A DNA stretch of 64,000 nucleotides from Lyophyllum atratum (GCA_014905825.1 JACGCN010000051.1:1-64000), one strand, 5' to 3'; positions 1 through 12,595 are shown, counted from the stretch's first letter. A program made the numbers and translations. Notes: generated from the sequence alone by a model not told the origin.

Positions 1-545
1 TATTGTGGTTCGGAAAGATCAAGAGGGCAGGGTGGTAAGCCATGTGAGTTGTACATGGAGGCATTCCAAACCGACGTAGCAGAGCGTCTCATAAGAATAG
101 AGCGCAAAGCCTTCGTTGTCCGCGCTAGGTGCAAGAGATCCAAAGGATGGAGATGTCCAAAATCTACAACGCTGATATGAGATACTGCCTTTTCAATGAG
201 GAAGATGACTAGGACACACCTCAAACAATACATCCAACGGGATCTCCGTCAACTGCTTGAGAAACCCAGGTGACTGCTCCGAATGTTGTGGCGTCTTACG
301 TCGAAACCTTTCTCATCGTCATCGAACATGAGAGCGGAGCGAGTAGGCCAAAGAGGTACTGAGGGTTTAGAACATCCTCATCATTGCTACCCGGGGTAAC
401 GTAAAATCTAAGGTGACTTGAATGATTTGAATTTCGAACAACAGCGATGTGACAGATCTACAACAGGAAGGAAAGCCGCACGCGACAACATACAGAATAC
501 AAATGAGCTCATACACAGAACACAGAGAGCAAAAAGAGCAATAAC
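1..545. other. No gene recognised
   Basis: I find no convincing coding frame here. It lies 3' of the minus-strand gene ending at 546 and may include its 3' UTR. A gene cut by the window edge cannot be excluded. Confidence 0.4.
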
Positions 546-2915
546 TTAGTCCTCCCAGCCGTGCATCTCTCTCTCTCGCTTCGCCCTCCTCATCTCTTTC
601 CGCTCCACATCGCTCATACACGCCCACTCCGTGATGCCCCCGACGCTCTCGACCAGCTCTTCCTCCCACTGCTCCTCCCGCTCCAGCTCCTTTTTCGTCT
701 CTTAGGGGTGGTGGGGGCAAGGGCGGGGGCGGCGTGCGCCTGTTTGGATGCAGCGGCGCAATACGGGACAGCGCACTGCGTGACGCCTTCACGTAGGGCG
801 AATAGGCGGTACTTGGCGTTGACGGTCGCGCAGCGGACCCTGGACCGCGTGGAGCGGGAGAACAGAATGGTGAGCCCGGCTTGGAATTACGCGACGGATG
901 AGGTCGGAACATAGGAGTTGGATTTCGTCTTGGGGGCGATGGTGTAGCGCGAGGAGAGAGACTCGGGATAACTGTTCCGGTTTCGCGGGCGTTTGGAGAG
1001 GAACGGGGCCGAAATACTTGACTCCGCAGACGGCTGAACATTTTCCTGTTGGTGCGTTAGCAGAAAGAAAGATGTAATGACGATGCTAGGTTACCTTGAA
1101 AGTCGTGCTCGGGGCAGCCTCCTCATCTGCTTGTTTGCTTGGTCCTACACCGTCTTCGACTTCGCTGTCGGCATTCGATATCGCTTTGGGTGTCTTCTTC
1201 GATTTGGTGGGCTTCTCTGGCCTTTTGGCTTTCCCGCTCGTCTCTGTGAGCGTTGTATTAGACGTAGCAGGCTTCCCTGCGCTCTGCATATCGTCGTTTT
1301 CATCGTCTGATACAACGAGTTTCCTGCCCTTGCTTTGGGTTACAGCGCGTTTCTTCGGCTCCGGAGGATCCCCATCCCCTCCACTTGGATCATCTTCAGG
1401 GAGACCTCGATCCACAGACTTCCGCTTTTTACTAGGTTCGGCTTTCCTAGCGGCTTCGAGGTCAGAATCAGGAATAGAGCTCAGTGAGGTCAACGAGTCC
1501 GGTTTCTCGAAGACACTCATGTCCACGTCGTGGTCCATCATCCTGTCGTCCTCGTCATCGTCGATAATTCGCGGCTCTTGAAGACCCCGTTCTCCTTTTC
1601 CTTTCCCTTCCCTTTGGCCTTCGGTCGTTCAATGACTACTTCTACTTTCTTCGCTGGCGCTTTCTTCGACCCTAGATTTTGCTTTCGGTTTACTCGTCCC
1701 CCAAGCACCATCCTCGTCGTCTGTCGTAACGGCTTTTTTCTTCCGTGATTCTTGGTTGCGGGTCTTTTATTAGACGAGACCTCGAGTCTGTGCTCGTACT
1801 CGCAATCGGACGGCCAAGCTCAAGGGGAGGAGAAGAGGATCCGGCGAAAAACGTCGGAGGGGGACCGGGAGGTGGAGGAGGCGGCATGCGCCGTGTTTCA
1901 GCGTCTATCCTGTTAGCTATTCCAGAGCCTTGATCAGAGTCAAGCTCATCAACGTGGACATGTCCCGCTTCCGCTTCTGTTTTCCAACACTGGCATCTAC
2001 ACTGAATAGCGATGATGGCGAAGAGTGAGGTTCCTGGTCTGTATCGAGTTGCGGTAGCGTCACGATGGGGGGATGGTCATATGTAGCCGCGGTAGAGGTC
2101 GGAGGGTCAGAGGGTGGTAGCTGGGAGGGTAGAAGCTTGAAAGGGATTGGGAATTGGTCGTTGAGCATAGATGATGGGGTATGGGTTCGTCTCCTGGGAT
2201 ATGGCACCAGCAAATGGAGATGTTGGGTCTGAGCTCTTGCCTTGTTTAGGTTTACCGACGGGCCGTGGACGAGGCCGAGGCTTGGGGTCGGGAGTGTCCG
2301 CGTCGTCAAAAGCAGGTTTGCTCTTCCTTAGTGCTTTGGCCTTGTCAGCAACCTTACGTCGGGCCTTGGTGCTGGGATAAGGCTGAAGTCGTCATCGCCG
2401 TCAGAGCTTAGTTCGATGACCTCGCTTGTCAAAGCAGTTGATTCATTTGCTTGGGACTTGTTCCGCGTGCGCGTCTTTGCTCGATCTGCAATGTTTGACG
2501 CACTAAAGTCCATGTCCTTGCTGATATCCGGGTAGGAGGTGGAATTTAATGGAGGTGTAACATTGCTAGAGGAAGTGGCATCGGCATTATCCTTCCTGTA
2601 ACGTGGTCGTGGTTTGGGACGTGGTTTTGAGCCAGAGCTGGAGGAGGTCGGACCACTAATGCTTGAAGTGGACATCGATTTATTTCGGGAAGTATCAAAT
2701 GCAGGCAGAGTGGTATATTGGGTGATTTCTGAGGGTATCTTGTCTTGAAGCAGAGCTTGAGCTAGACCAGGCCATAATAGTCGTTGAGTCGAAATTATTT
2801 AACGGCAACACTAAGACTACTCACCTTTTGGGTTGGCTATTGGAAGCATGAGACCACTTCCCTCATCTTCGCTGTCCGCAATGACCTCGTCGTCGTAGAC
2901 GTCCGAGCTATCCAT
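546..2915 (-). pseudogene. Basic Ser/Pro-rich nuclear-type protein gene with many frame breaks
   Basis: I do not recognise a named family. The start MDSSDVYDDEVIADSEDEG reads from 2915 and is followed by an intron with a GTGAGT donor near 2823. The rest is low-complexity, rich in Lys, Ser and Pro with acidic patches, and suggests a disordered nuclear protein. The C-terminus reads KKELEREEQWEEELVESV and ends in EREMHGWED. Coding-like peptide continues across the locus only by switching frame many times (near 2370, 2130, 1970, 1735, 1675, 1590, 940-880 and 680). Most switches have no usable GT-AG intron, and several fall at short homopolymers such as an A-run near 680. Neighbouring genes on the same window read cleanly, so this is either local decay or a local assembly problem. 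A large intact gene with unusual introns is less likely. It is divergent from Vps51. Confidence 0.45.
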
Positions 2916-3050
2916 TCGTTGATTGGAGGTTAAGAGCGGAGGTTGTGACAGACTAGAGTCACTACATTGTGACAAGTCGCGTCCGTGTTGGCCCACGTGC
3001 GCCACGTGAAGACGCGCTGAGATAAGCAGGCCTCCGTCCTCCGCACCGCC
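2916..3050. promoter_or_regulatory. Shared divergent upstream region
   Basis: 135 bp separate the start codon of the minus-strand gene at 2915 from that of Vps51 at 3051, so both promoters must sit or overlap here. A CACGTG core lies at 2995-3000 and recurs in part at 3002-3007. Confidence 0.5.
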
Positions 3051-3791
3051 ATGTCGACTCCTGATCGCCGTAATTCAGGGACTCCGCGCCCGCCCTCCTC
3101 GTCTTTCAAAGCAGTGTCTCCTGCACCATCTACCCCGACCACTCCCAATGCAAACTTGCCAGCTGTGCAACCAAACGTGTTACACTCACCTCGACGATCT
3201 GCTCCTGCAACTCCACCTCCCCAGAAAGCCCGTGCAAGAGATTTGCTCAGGAAACACTATGGCTTGGGGGTCGGACCACCTCCACCAATTCCCGGGAAGG
3301 CCGCTGTGGACCCAATGAATCTAGGTGCGTGAATAAGTATGCGCACAATGGGCCTCGTTGCATACCTCCGACAGATTCGACTGCCTTCGATGCCAAGTCA
3401 TACTATGAACAGCTTATCACCACATCATCATTGCCGGGTCTCTTAAAGAGGGAGAATGAACTCTTAACAGGTACTTATTTCGTTAGATCGCAACAACTCC
3501 ATACTCAATGCTCCCTGCAGAGATACGAGAACTGGATAGCGAGAGGCAATCTCTAGTTTACAACCATCACCATGAGCTGATAGCTGCCAGCGACACTATC
3601 GGAGCGGTATGTCCCTATATATTCTATGAATGCTCTGCATGCAAGCGTCAATCTCACAGATGAAAACACGAGCGGAAAGCCTCGACGCAGACCTAGACCT
3701 GCTCAAGGTCGCCTTCTCAGAAATTTCCCGGATATCATCCGAAGTCGCTATCGAACACAGCCAGACCGAACATCCAAGGTCTCCGTCATGA
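3051..3791 (+). CDS. Vps51, GARP/EARP tethering complex subunit
   Basis: This is the small coiled-coil subunit of the GARP complex, which tethers endosome-derived vesicles at the trans-Golgi. The first 90 residues are Ser/Pro-rich. They are followed by the family hallmark: FDAKSYYEQLITTSSLPGLL, the stretch ending LLKRENELL, then a coiled coil through ELIAASDTIGAMKTRAESLD. Four exons (3051-3324, 3375-3470, 3521-3606, 3660-3791) are joined by 50-53 nt GT-AG introns and give about 195 residues. That matches the short fungal form; animal Vps51 is far longer. It converges with the gene ending at 3936. The C-terminal SQTEHPRSPS is the least certain part, since another frame stays open just beyond. 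Confidence 0.85.
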
Positions 3792-3935
3792 CCTGCAGTC
3801 TACCATGGCCTCACATCCCGCAATATCTCGGGGGTTTCAGTTGCTTTACGCCATCATATTTTATACCATAGGACTAATCAGGACAATAAGATCGAAGATG
3901 ATACCCGTAGTCGACGCATTATCATGCCCACCGCA

Positions 3936-5032
3936 TTACGTCCGTCTAGGCGCCCATAGCTCTGGCTGCCAATTCGATCCTCCTCGGTGAAGGAGACGCG
4001 TGATGAAGAGCCTGTCACCAACAAACCCTGGCTTCTTGTCGGTGGTTGCCCCGATCGTCCAATCCGCTTGCTCAACAGGGACCTTCTTCCTCTGCGAATA
4101 CGCTTAACCACCGGAACGACTATAGGAAAGTAAAACACGACTCACATAAATCTCATACATGCACTCCAAGATAAGATTCGCGACGAGCATGAGGGTCAGC
4201 TCGCGCGTTATCTTGCCGCCCTTGGTCTTCATTCGCTTCTGCACTGGCGTACCACTGCAGCCCGGCCACTAACAACCGAAGAATCAGCAACGTCCACTGC
4301 TAACTGGAGAACAGCGAAAGCTCACCAAGATCCACAACTTGATCTCCCTGTCGCCCGCAGCAGCGAACACCGCGTCGTCTGCACCTATGATAGCAGGCGA
4401 GTACGCGCTGTTCGCAATCTTGCCTATCTGCACGCCAGGCTCCGGAAAGTTCGCTACTTGGAAGGTAATGGGCTCAAGTCGGATGTGGATGTCGGAGCAC
4501 CATTGTTTCTGTTCTTCGTCACGGTACTCGAGCTGGGGTACGAGGACGTGGTTGGTGGGACCAGTTGCCAGTGACCTACGTACTCGTAGCGGCTGCAGCT
4601 GTGAAGTTGACTCCTGTGGGTAGGATTGGTCATGAACGCCTCTCATCCTCCGGCTCGGGGATTCCACGCTGTGCGGATGGGTCGGGGCCCTTCCTTGGGA
4701 GTGAGGGGAATCGTATGGAGAAGGATACGCGGTTGTTCTGGACCTGCTCTTGGAGATGGACTGCAGCAAAACGTCAGTCATGATGCCTGAGAAGGTTGTG
4801 TCTGACGAACATGCGAGCGTTCCCTACTAGCACTACTCGTCACGCTCGAAAAATCCAGGGCACCCGACAGCGTCGAGTACGAGGAGACGGGAATAGCCTG
4901 TTGGTGGTGTATCGCATTCGGCCTCAGGATGTTCGAGGGGACGGTCGCATACGGTGGCGCGTATTGGTTATATTGGTTGGCTTCAGTCTGCGACCATTGG
5001 GTTGGGTAAACGTAGGACATGGTTTGATACAC
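3936..5032 (-). CDS. Conserved fungal-type protein of unknown function
   Basis: I do not recognise this family. The N-terminus is Tyr/Gln/Ser/Pro-rich and looks disordered (start at 5032, alternative Met at 5020). A 50-nt intron at 4761-4810 joins it to a second exon. The globular C-terminal half includes WCSDIHIRLEPITFQVANF, GADDAVFAAAGDREIKLWIL, then TRELTLMLVANLILECMYEI after another intron. A last intron (GTGAGT donor near 4146, acceptor TTCGCAG) leads to RKKVPVEQADWTIGATTDKK, ending LWAPRRT. The long folded tail under a disordered head resembles a regulatory protein, but no catalytic motif is visible. It converges on Vps51 with about 145 bp between stops. Confidence 0.7.
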
Positions 5033-5655
5033 CTCCGAGTGACAGACATGGCGAATTTAAAGGATCTATCCCCCAAGCTGCAACAATGCCACTTCGACCA
5101 TCGCATTGGCCAGACCAAAGCTGGAAAGAGGGAACAGCATAGAACTCTGCCGGCCATTGATTGTTTCCTAATCGGACGACTGGCATGGCCGAAACAGAGT
5201 CGCCCCTTTGATCATGAAGTCGCGGAGTTGTTCTTAATAGAGTTCGTTTATTGGGCCAGTTCCTTCAGTTATTGAGATCGGAGTGAGAAAGGCGACGTGA
5301 ACAAAGCAAGATCGGGCGAATGTCTGATTGCGTTCTTTCATCGCTTTGGCCGGATGTGTTCCTGTTCCTCGAATTCCTTGCATTGTAAGCGAGCAATGGC
5401 AGACGCAAATATATTCTCGAGACGCGCAAAAGATAACAGTAGGAGCCATGGGGTTGAACAGAACAATGCTCATCCCGCGGAGTAAGATCCACCTCGGGAG
5501 TGGTCTGAAGTCATTAATATCATGCCATTATGCTCATTGGCCCCGGTCGTGAGGCCCAACGTAGGTGTGGTGATGCCTATACATTTGCGTCAAGGTTTGA
5601 CTTCTGTACAGATTGAGGAAAGGACCGCGATAACATAAATTAAGGACGCTCATAT
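5033..5655. other. Intergenic, no gene seen
   Basis: This lies upstream of the orphan at 5032 and 3' of the Yip4 gene. Several short overlapping frames exist on both strands, but none has recognisable content. Confidence 0.4.
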
Positions 5656-6959
5656 TTATCGGATGAGGATCATCCATGCCAGGATGAAGTAGAAGAGGCT
5701 GGGATAACGAGGGTCAATGCAAGATGCAAGACATGAAGCTCACGCTGACTTACAGCAGAGGGTATACAGCGAGCAGAATCCTTTGCTGCTCCATTTTGGT
5801 GCCGTCCAGGAAGTTCACCGAGGCTATGAAATGATGGGTTAAGTGAGATGGGATGGGGTATGTATGGAAGTACATGCTGACCCCATATACACCAGGCCCA
5901 ACAAAGCAAGGCGACAGGTGCTCTGACATAGATGACGTTGACAAAACATGCAACCAAGGCAGCGATATTTAGAGGGGCTATGCAGTATCCGAGAACACAT
6001 AGACCCTGGAAGAACGATCTGTATGACGCTATCAACGTTAATTCAGTGAAGACATAGGGTTGTGCTCACACTCTGCCTCCTAAGAGCTATTGAAAAGACT
6101 TGCATGAGCGATTATATTCGCGAACTTGAGCGAAATAGATCACCTTAGCTTGAACAGTCACCGCTAAAGCTCCTAACGAGCATATAACAATGACACTGGT
6201 GAAAACGCCCAAAGCTTGCTTGGGTGGTGCCTGAAATCAAACAGCTGAGGAAAGGACAAGGCCAAGCTGAGGCAACTACGCACGTTGATACTAAGCATGA
6301 TCCCAAGTGTGAGGCATAAAATCAAGGGTCCCCATAGATCCCAGTCGCTGCACTTCCATTGAGAAGATCTTCCAATGTAGTCCTACGTCACTCACCGAAG
6401 AACTTCCCGTCCACTCGATTTCCGCGGGTACAGCACTTGCACTAGCTTCGAGTAAATGGAAAAGAGGTCGCGAGCCTGTATATGTTTAAGACGGCTGCAG
6501 CTGCGGAATCACGAAACACACCCACGATAGTCGTTGTAACAGGCTCGTCAAGGGTGTCGACATTAGAATATCTGTAGGAGTGAGTATGATGTATGCAGTG
6601 GCTTGTAGGTCAGACATACCGTGTTTCGACCTGCACACCACCAACGGTCTGTCTCAACGGCCGCGCTGCCCCATTAGCAGAACTGCCAATGTTTCCTGAG
6701 ACGACTGGACTTAAAGCCCGGGCTGCGCTCGACGGGGGAGCTAACTGCTCCGGCTCTCGCGCTCGTGATTTGCCTTTATCCGGTGGCGAAGCAAGACCTG
6801 GATGTGTGAAGCCGGGGATGTCATCCTCGTCAAGGTCGTCGTCATCGTCTACAGAAACTTCTACTGAGTGCGCAGCGGTATTAAGTCCCCAGGTTGCTAA
6901 CCTGCTTGAATAAACTGCGAATTCCCTGTGAGGGGGGTACTTGTTCTGGCGGAATTCAT
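5656..6959 (-). CDS. Yip1-domain Golgi membrane protein, Yip4/YIPF6-like
   Basis: This is a polytopic Golgi/ER membrane protein of the Yip1 family, which binds Ypt/Rab GTPases in vesicle traffic. The N-terminal cytosolic part is acidic (VDDDDDLDEDDIPGF). The start MNSARTSTPLTGN at 6959 is chosen because a 38-nt intron then joins it in frame to this acidic block. About eight short introns follow. The membrane part contains DWDLWGPLILCLTLGIMLSI, FFQGLCVLGYCIAPLNIAAL, the motif ALLCWAWCIWASVNF, then ILLAVYPLL and LFYFILAWMILIR at the end. The order of five hydrophobic segments and the WDLWGP start of the domain match YIPF6/Yip4 rather than Yip1 itself. It is divergent from Rpt2, with 139 bp between starts. 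Confidence 0.88.
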
Positions 6960-7098
6960 CGTGGTGGGCGTTGACCGCTTGTTCTGCCACGCAGCGCGTT
7001 GAATGCGACCAGGGTCACATTCGGTCACGCAGCGGAGTTGAAAGATTTGCCAAATCCAGAATACTGACGCGTCCTCTTTCACAACTTACACTCATAAC
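6960..7098. promoter_or_regulatory. Shared divergent upstream region (Yip4 / Rpt2)
   Basis: 139 bp between the two start codons must hold both core promoters. No clear TATA box is seen. Confidence 0.5.
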
Positions 7099-8707
<1,609 letters not shown>

Positions 8708-10132
8708 TACCGTTTTGTATCCTTTTTTCTCTTCACTTATATTTTACTGCCTTGACCTGATCTGGACGTTCTGCCAAATGTCAATTAAAGATATCAATAT
8801 GCCCCTCCTTGAATCGTGATCTAGAAGACTAGCGAAACAGTCAAGCAAAATGAAGCTCTAAAGTGCAACGAATATTCAACGGTATCTGTTTCTGTTGACT
8901 GCTGGTCATTGAAGCAATGAGAGATCAAACGTTTGGATGACTCCGCAAAATCTTGGCGGAAGACTCACCGCCCGAATGGGTGCAGCTAATCGAAGCCGAG
9001 ATCGCCTCTCTAAGAGCTAGAGAAGGATCAAGAACGTCCCACTAAGCGTTAGAGTTGGGCTGTTGGCGCCCAAGTCCCCAAGATACGCCTGAGCTGCATC
9101 TTGAAACGGCGGAAAATCGTCGTGGCAATCATTATCATCCTTAGCGAACTGCAAGCAGTTGCGTCTGGTAAATATAGCTTCCTCATTGAAAGCTTCTAGT
9201 CTGTCTTCGGGCCGATACTGTCGTCTCCTCATCTAGAGAACGGTGAAGTGAGATGCCAACCAGAATGGTCCAGTCCATTTGAATGACTGGAGATCGGCAA
9301 TCGTGAATTGTAATTCGCAGCAGGGTCTGATTCATGGAAGGGAGAGGCGATATATGTATATCGAGGAGGACACGGTCCTAGTAGACCATGGACGTAACTG
9401 ACAGTCACTGTGAGGATTATCGGCCCCGCCGCCCCGCGCCATACATCCCGACGGCGCGTCCCGTGGATGATGTCATCCCATCATGATCAGCGGCGATGCA
9501 AGTCCGTTTACTTTTAGAGCATCCTCACGCACCTTTCCCTGCCGTTCATTCGTTCGCTTCTGTCTACGCTCCTCAGGCAGAAATGTGTCTTACCTCCCTT
9601 GTCTTGATCTTTCATTCAGTGTCGTCCTCGTAGAGGGGCCCATGTTGCGTTTCTAAGGCATTCACGGACAAAATGACTACTGAACCTGAAATCTCGACCG
9701 CCATCACGGAACCAATTCGGTATCAATCACTGCAGCTCGTTGTCATAGACTCTGTCGCGAATGTCCCCCCGTTCTTTGAGACACCGCCCGGCCTTCATGG
9801 CCAGGAGCTCTAGATACGTCAGGAAACACAGCACCGACGGCGTTCGCGATATATTTATCTCGTTTAACCCCATCAACACCGCTTGAGACGGCCCCCTCCA
9901 CTAAACCTATACAGGTCCACGCGGCGAAATGGGTCATTGTAACATCGCTAGGAGCTCACCGTTCTCGTGTTCATCCCACATAGGCGTTTTCAGACCTTGA
10001 ATCCAAAACGCAGGATCATCTCTGACCAGCCGGAGACATATAAAGCATGAGGGTGGCCAGACAGGTCCTTCAGTTACCTACACTCCCCCTCACTTCACCT
10101 CCTCCACTCGAATCCAATCCCTCATTCCAATA
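8708..10132. other. Gene-poor stretch
   Basis: No gene is supported. A 71-codon minus-strand frame at 9017-9232 (MRRRQYRPEDRLEAFNEEAI...) has ordinary composition and could be a small gene or exon, but I recognise nothing in it. Confidence 0.35.
10039..10044 (+). promoter_or_regulatory. TATA box of the small secreted protein gene
   Basis: TATAAA sits 89-94 nt upstream of the ATG at 10133, a plausible core promoter position for a strongly regulated secreted-protein gene. Confidence 0.5.
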
Positions 10133-10713
10133 ATGAAGTTCACCATCTCCGCTGCTCTCCTCTCCCTCGCTGGCCTCGTCGCCTCGAGCTCTATCAATGT
10201 CCCCCGCCAGAGCTGCCCCGAGGCGTCGAGGTTCGGTATCCTTAGCGTTACCCCCAGCACCGCCCTCAACCCTGGTGACGTAAGTCCTCATGGAGATCTA
10301 CTAGTTTACACCTCCCATCTAACTGCATTGTGTTCCAGGAATTCACCGTTTCGGTCGATCTCAAATGCGCCGTTAACAACTTCGGCATCGTCCCTACGTA
10401 CCTCGACTACACCATCATTGTCCCCTCGCAGGTGAACAACGGGCACGAGCCCCCCATGGTGATTGCTCGCCGCACATTGGCGGCCGGGGCCACCTCGGAT
10501 ACCTTCACAACCACTGTAAGAGCGATGCCATGATCCCATCCATTACACGCACTAAGACTTGTACCCCAGGTTCCCCACGGGTTTTACTTCGAGGGAGCGC
10601 CCTACTCTGTTCAATTCGTCAACACCTACCCTATCCAGGGTACTGATGGCAGCCAGGTCCTCGTCCAAGGAAGCATCACTGCGGGCATCAACATCAACAC
10701 CGCTAGCGCTTGA
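10133..10713 (+). CDS. Small secreted protein, basidiomycete type
   Basis: The product is about 155 residues from three exons (10133-10279, 10339-10515, 10570-10713). MKFTISAALLSLAGLVASSS is a clear signal peptide with a basic start, hydrophobic core and small residues at the likely cleavage site. The mature part has two Cys, one shortly after the signal and one in VDLKCAVNN. Alternating hydrophobic stretches (TYLDYTIIVPSQ, GFYFEGAPYSVQFVNTY) suggest a beta-sandwich. It ends SITAGININTASA without a membrane anchor. I cannot assign a function; small secreted proteins of this style are common in Agaricomycetes and often differentially expressed. It stands alone in a gene-poor region next to the inverted-repeat element. 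Confidence 0.85.
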
Positions 10714-12047
10714 AGGGCAGAATAAGCATTCAATGCTATAGGTTTCGGATAATGGACAACTCTCGCTATGGTTTTACTTAGTCACGGCGACCTACTACAG
10801 CTCTCCACCTTCGTTTAAATTTGGGATTAATGATCGATTCGGGTGTTTTGATTCTTGCGCGTATCGACATCTTGGACCCATCATGAGGTGTGTTTACTTG
10901 CAGGCAAACCAACGTTAGCTTTCGGTACACCGACGATGATGTGAGTAGACAGTGAATGTGCCTTCGTTCTATCTTTGATCTAGATCTCTGAGAATTTGAA
11001 GAGACTTCGCTGCTGGCTTGACTTCTCCTACGGGTCGTAACGACAGAATCTATCGCATCGTATCCTGAGTAAATCTACTTCACATTGAGGGGAAGGTCTT
11101 CCAATCATGGGCGTTAACGCCGTCATAGCGTTGGAATTTTTGATCTTGGCTGGGTCGCGAACGTGATGTACGCGCACAATGGTCGTGGCCGCGTAGGTCG
11201 GTAGACTAACTGACGGTCGCTAAGATAATCTGACAGTGACCTCATGGCTTGTCATGATCATGCCGCAAGCCCGGAGCCGAGCTATTCCGGCCCGTAGTTT
11301 TGTAGGGCCATTCATCTTCCAGCAATCTTATGCTCAAGCTCGTGCTCGGAGTCGTTCGGTCTAGGGCAAAGGGCATAGGTATTATGGGTGGGTCCAAGTC
11401 AAACCCTTGAGAAGATACTGTAAGGAGTGAGGGAGTGAGATTCGAGAAAGCCAACCTCGCGTGGCTTGCGAGAAGGTGGAGAGGTACTTTTGTCACCTGG
11501 TAAGTGTAAGTGCACGCTTGGTACGGACATTTCTGTGCCCGAAAGGGACGCAATAGACAGGTCTGCGCGTATGTGTCCAGAGCTGCGCAACGCGCCTACG
11601 GAACACCAACGTCACGCTCGCTGACAAGTCCCAGTGTCCCGAGAAAAGCAAAAATAATATCTGACGGGCTCGCCGAAGAGGCGAAGCAGCAAAGTCGTAG
11701 TGACAGCAGATGAGAACGCAGACTATATTCCACCACCCTAGGAGATAAAGCTGACGCAGTTTCGTATAAGCGATAGAGAAGATCGGCCGTCCGTAGACGC
11801 AGGATAGTTGCACGCGTATGGCTGGTAGCACCACTGGCACCATGGCAGTTGAATTCGTGAATTGAGGCTGAGAACCGAGTGCTGAAAGCAATATTGACTG
11901 CAATATTTACCATTAGAGGTCTGTGCGCTTAGACCGAAGACCCTTGCCTCGATGAATCGGACCGACATCCACCTGTTACGAATAGTGGTATAAATCGGGA
12001 AATGAGAGATGCGTCATTGGGTGAAGTCATCCAGGCTAGGCCGGTAA
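10714..12047. other. Gene-poor stretch
   Basis: No gene is supported. Overlapping minus-strand frames of 65-136 codons at 11242-11968 have no recognisable content. Confidence 0.4.
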
Positions 12048-12048
12048 T

Positions 12049-12106
12049 ATGATATATCATTTACCTATGCTTGTAGATACATCCGTGATACATGGGAGTC
12101 TACAAT
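12049..12106 (+). repeat. Left terminal inverted repeat
   Basis: 58 nt, about 78% identical to the reverse complement of 12537-12594. A second copy of the end motif TGATATATCA occurs just inside, at 12112-12121. Confidence 0.75.
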
Positions 12107-12260
12107 GGTATATGATATATCACTCCCTCTGATCATCCTCACCTTGCTTTGATTTACCTAAGCATTCCCACCCCCCTTCAATTGGCCTAAAGGTACTGTG
12201 CTGCCCCCGAGAATAGTATGATCTTGCCTCAAATGATTTCTATTGGGAGGGGCGCCCGGA

Positions 12261-12420
12261 CACCCTAACCGGCCTAACCCAAAAACCCTAAAATAGAAAC
12301 CCAACCTAACCTTGGCGTTGGTTCGGAACACTCCGAGATGACAAATATCCCTACCCTAACCACCTAACCCCTAACCCTAACTGAACCCGAACCGGAAACA
12401 CTAACCGAAACTCTAACCCC
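12261..12420 (+). repeat. Degenerate telomere-like CCCTAA/CCTAAC repeats
   Basis: At least ten scattered CCTAAC, CCCTAA or CTAACC units occur (for example CCTAACCCCTAACCCTAAC at 12363-12381), separated by diverged sequence. They lie wholly inside the inverted-repeat element and are not a chromosome end, since ordinary genes continue on both sides. Confidence 0.75.
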
Positions 12421-12464
12421 CGCCAAACTTAGGGCACGTGGTCACGTGCCCTAAGTTTGGCGGG
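12419..12464. repeat. Perfect 22-bp inverted repeat (palindrome) with CACGTG core
   Basis: The 22-nt arms at 12419-12440 and 12443-12464 are perfectly complementary around a 2-nt centre (GT). Each arm ends in CACGTG at the centre. A second hairpin follows at once: 8-nt arms 12463-12470 and 12474-12481 around TTC. Confidence 0.9.
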
Positions 12465-12536
12465 CACGGCTTCGCCGTGCCGAAATTGATGGAAGCCATA
12501 AATCAGTGATAGATCAGCCACACGGGTACACCCCGT

Positions 12537-12594
12537 ATTGTAGAGTTTGATGTATCACCGGTTCATCTACAAGCGTAGATCTATGATGTATCAT
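12537..12594 (-). repeat. Right terminal inverted repeat
   Basis: This is the partner of 12049-12106 in inverted orientation and ends TGATGTATCAT at 12594. Confidence 0.75.
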
Positions 12595-12595
12595 A

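Larger units (their letters stand above)
12048..12595. mobile_element. Non-coding terminal-inverted-repeat (MITE-like) element
   Basis: Two 58-nt sequences, 12049-12106 and the reverse complement of 12537-12594, align without gaps at about 45 of 58 positions. They share the blocks GCTTGTAGAT and TCTACAAT. Both outer ends read TATGATAYATCAT, so a TA target duplication is possible, as in Tc1/mariner-type MITEs. The unit is about 548 bp with no coding frame of its own. It contains CCCTAA-like degenerate repeats, a perfect palindrome and repeated TGATRYATCA motifs. The family is unknown to me, and the boundaries rest only on the inverted repeats. Confidence 0.7.

Noticed and set aside
367..1041. 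224-codon minus-strand open frame
   Set aside because: Only its first part (to about 680) matches the coding frame of the broken gene. The rest is an out-of-frame continuation, since the true C-terminus (EREMHGWED) is in another frame.
12261..12420. A true chromosome end
   Set aside because: The repeats are degenerate and ordinary genes continue on both sides.
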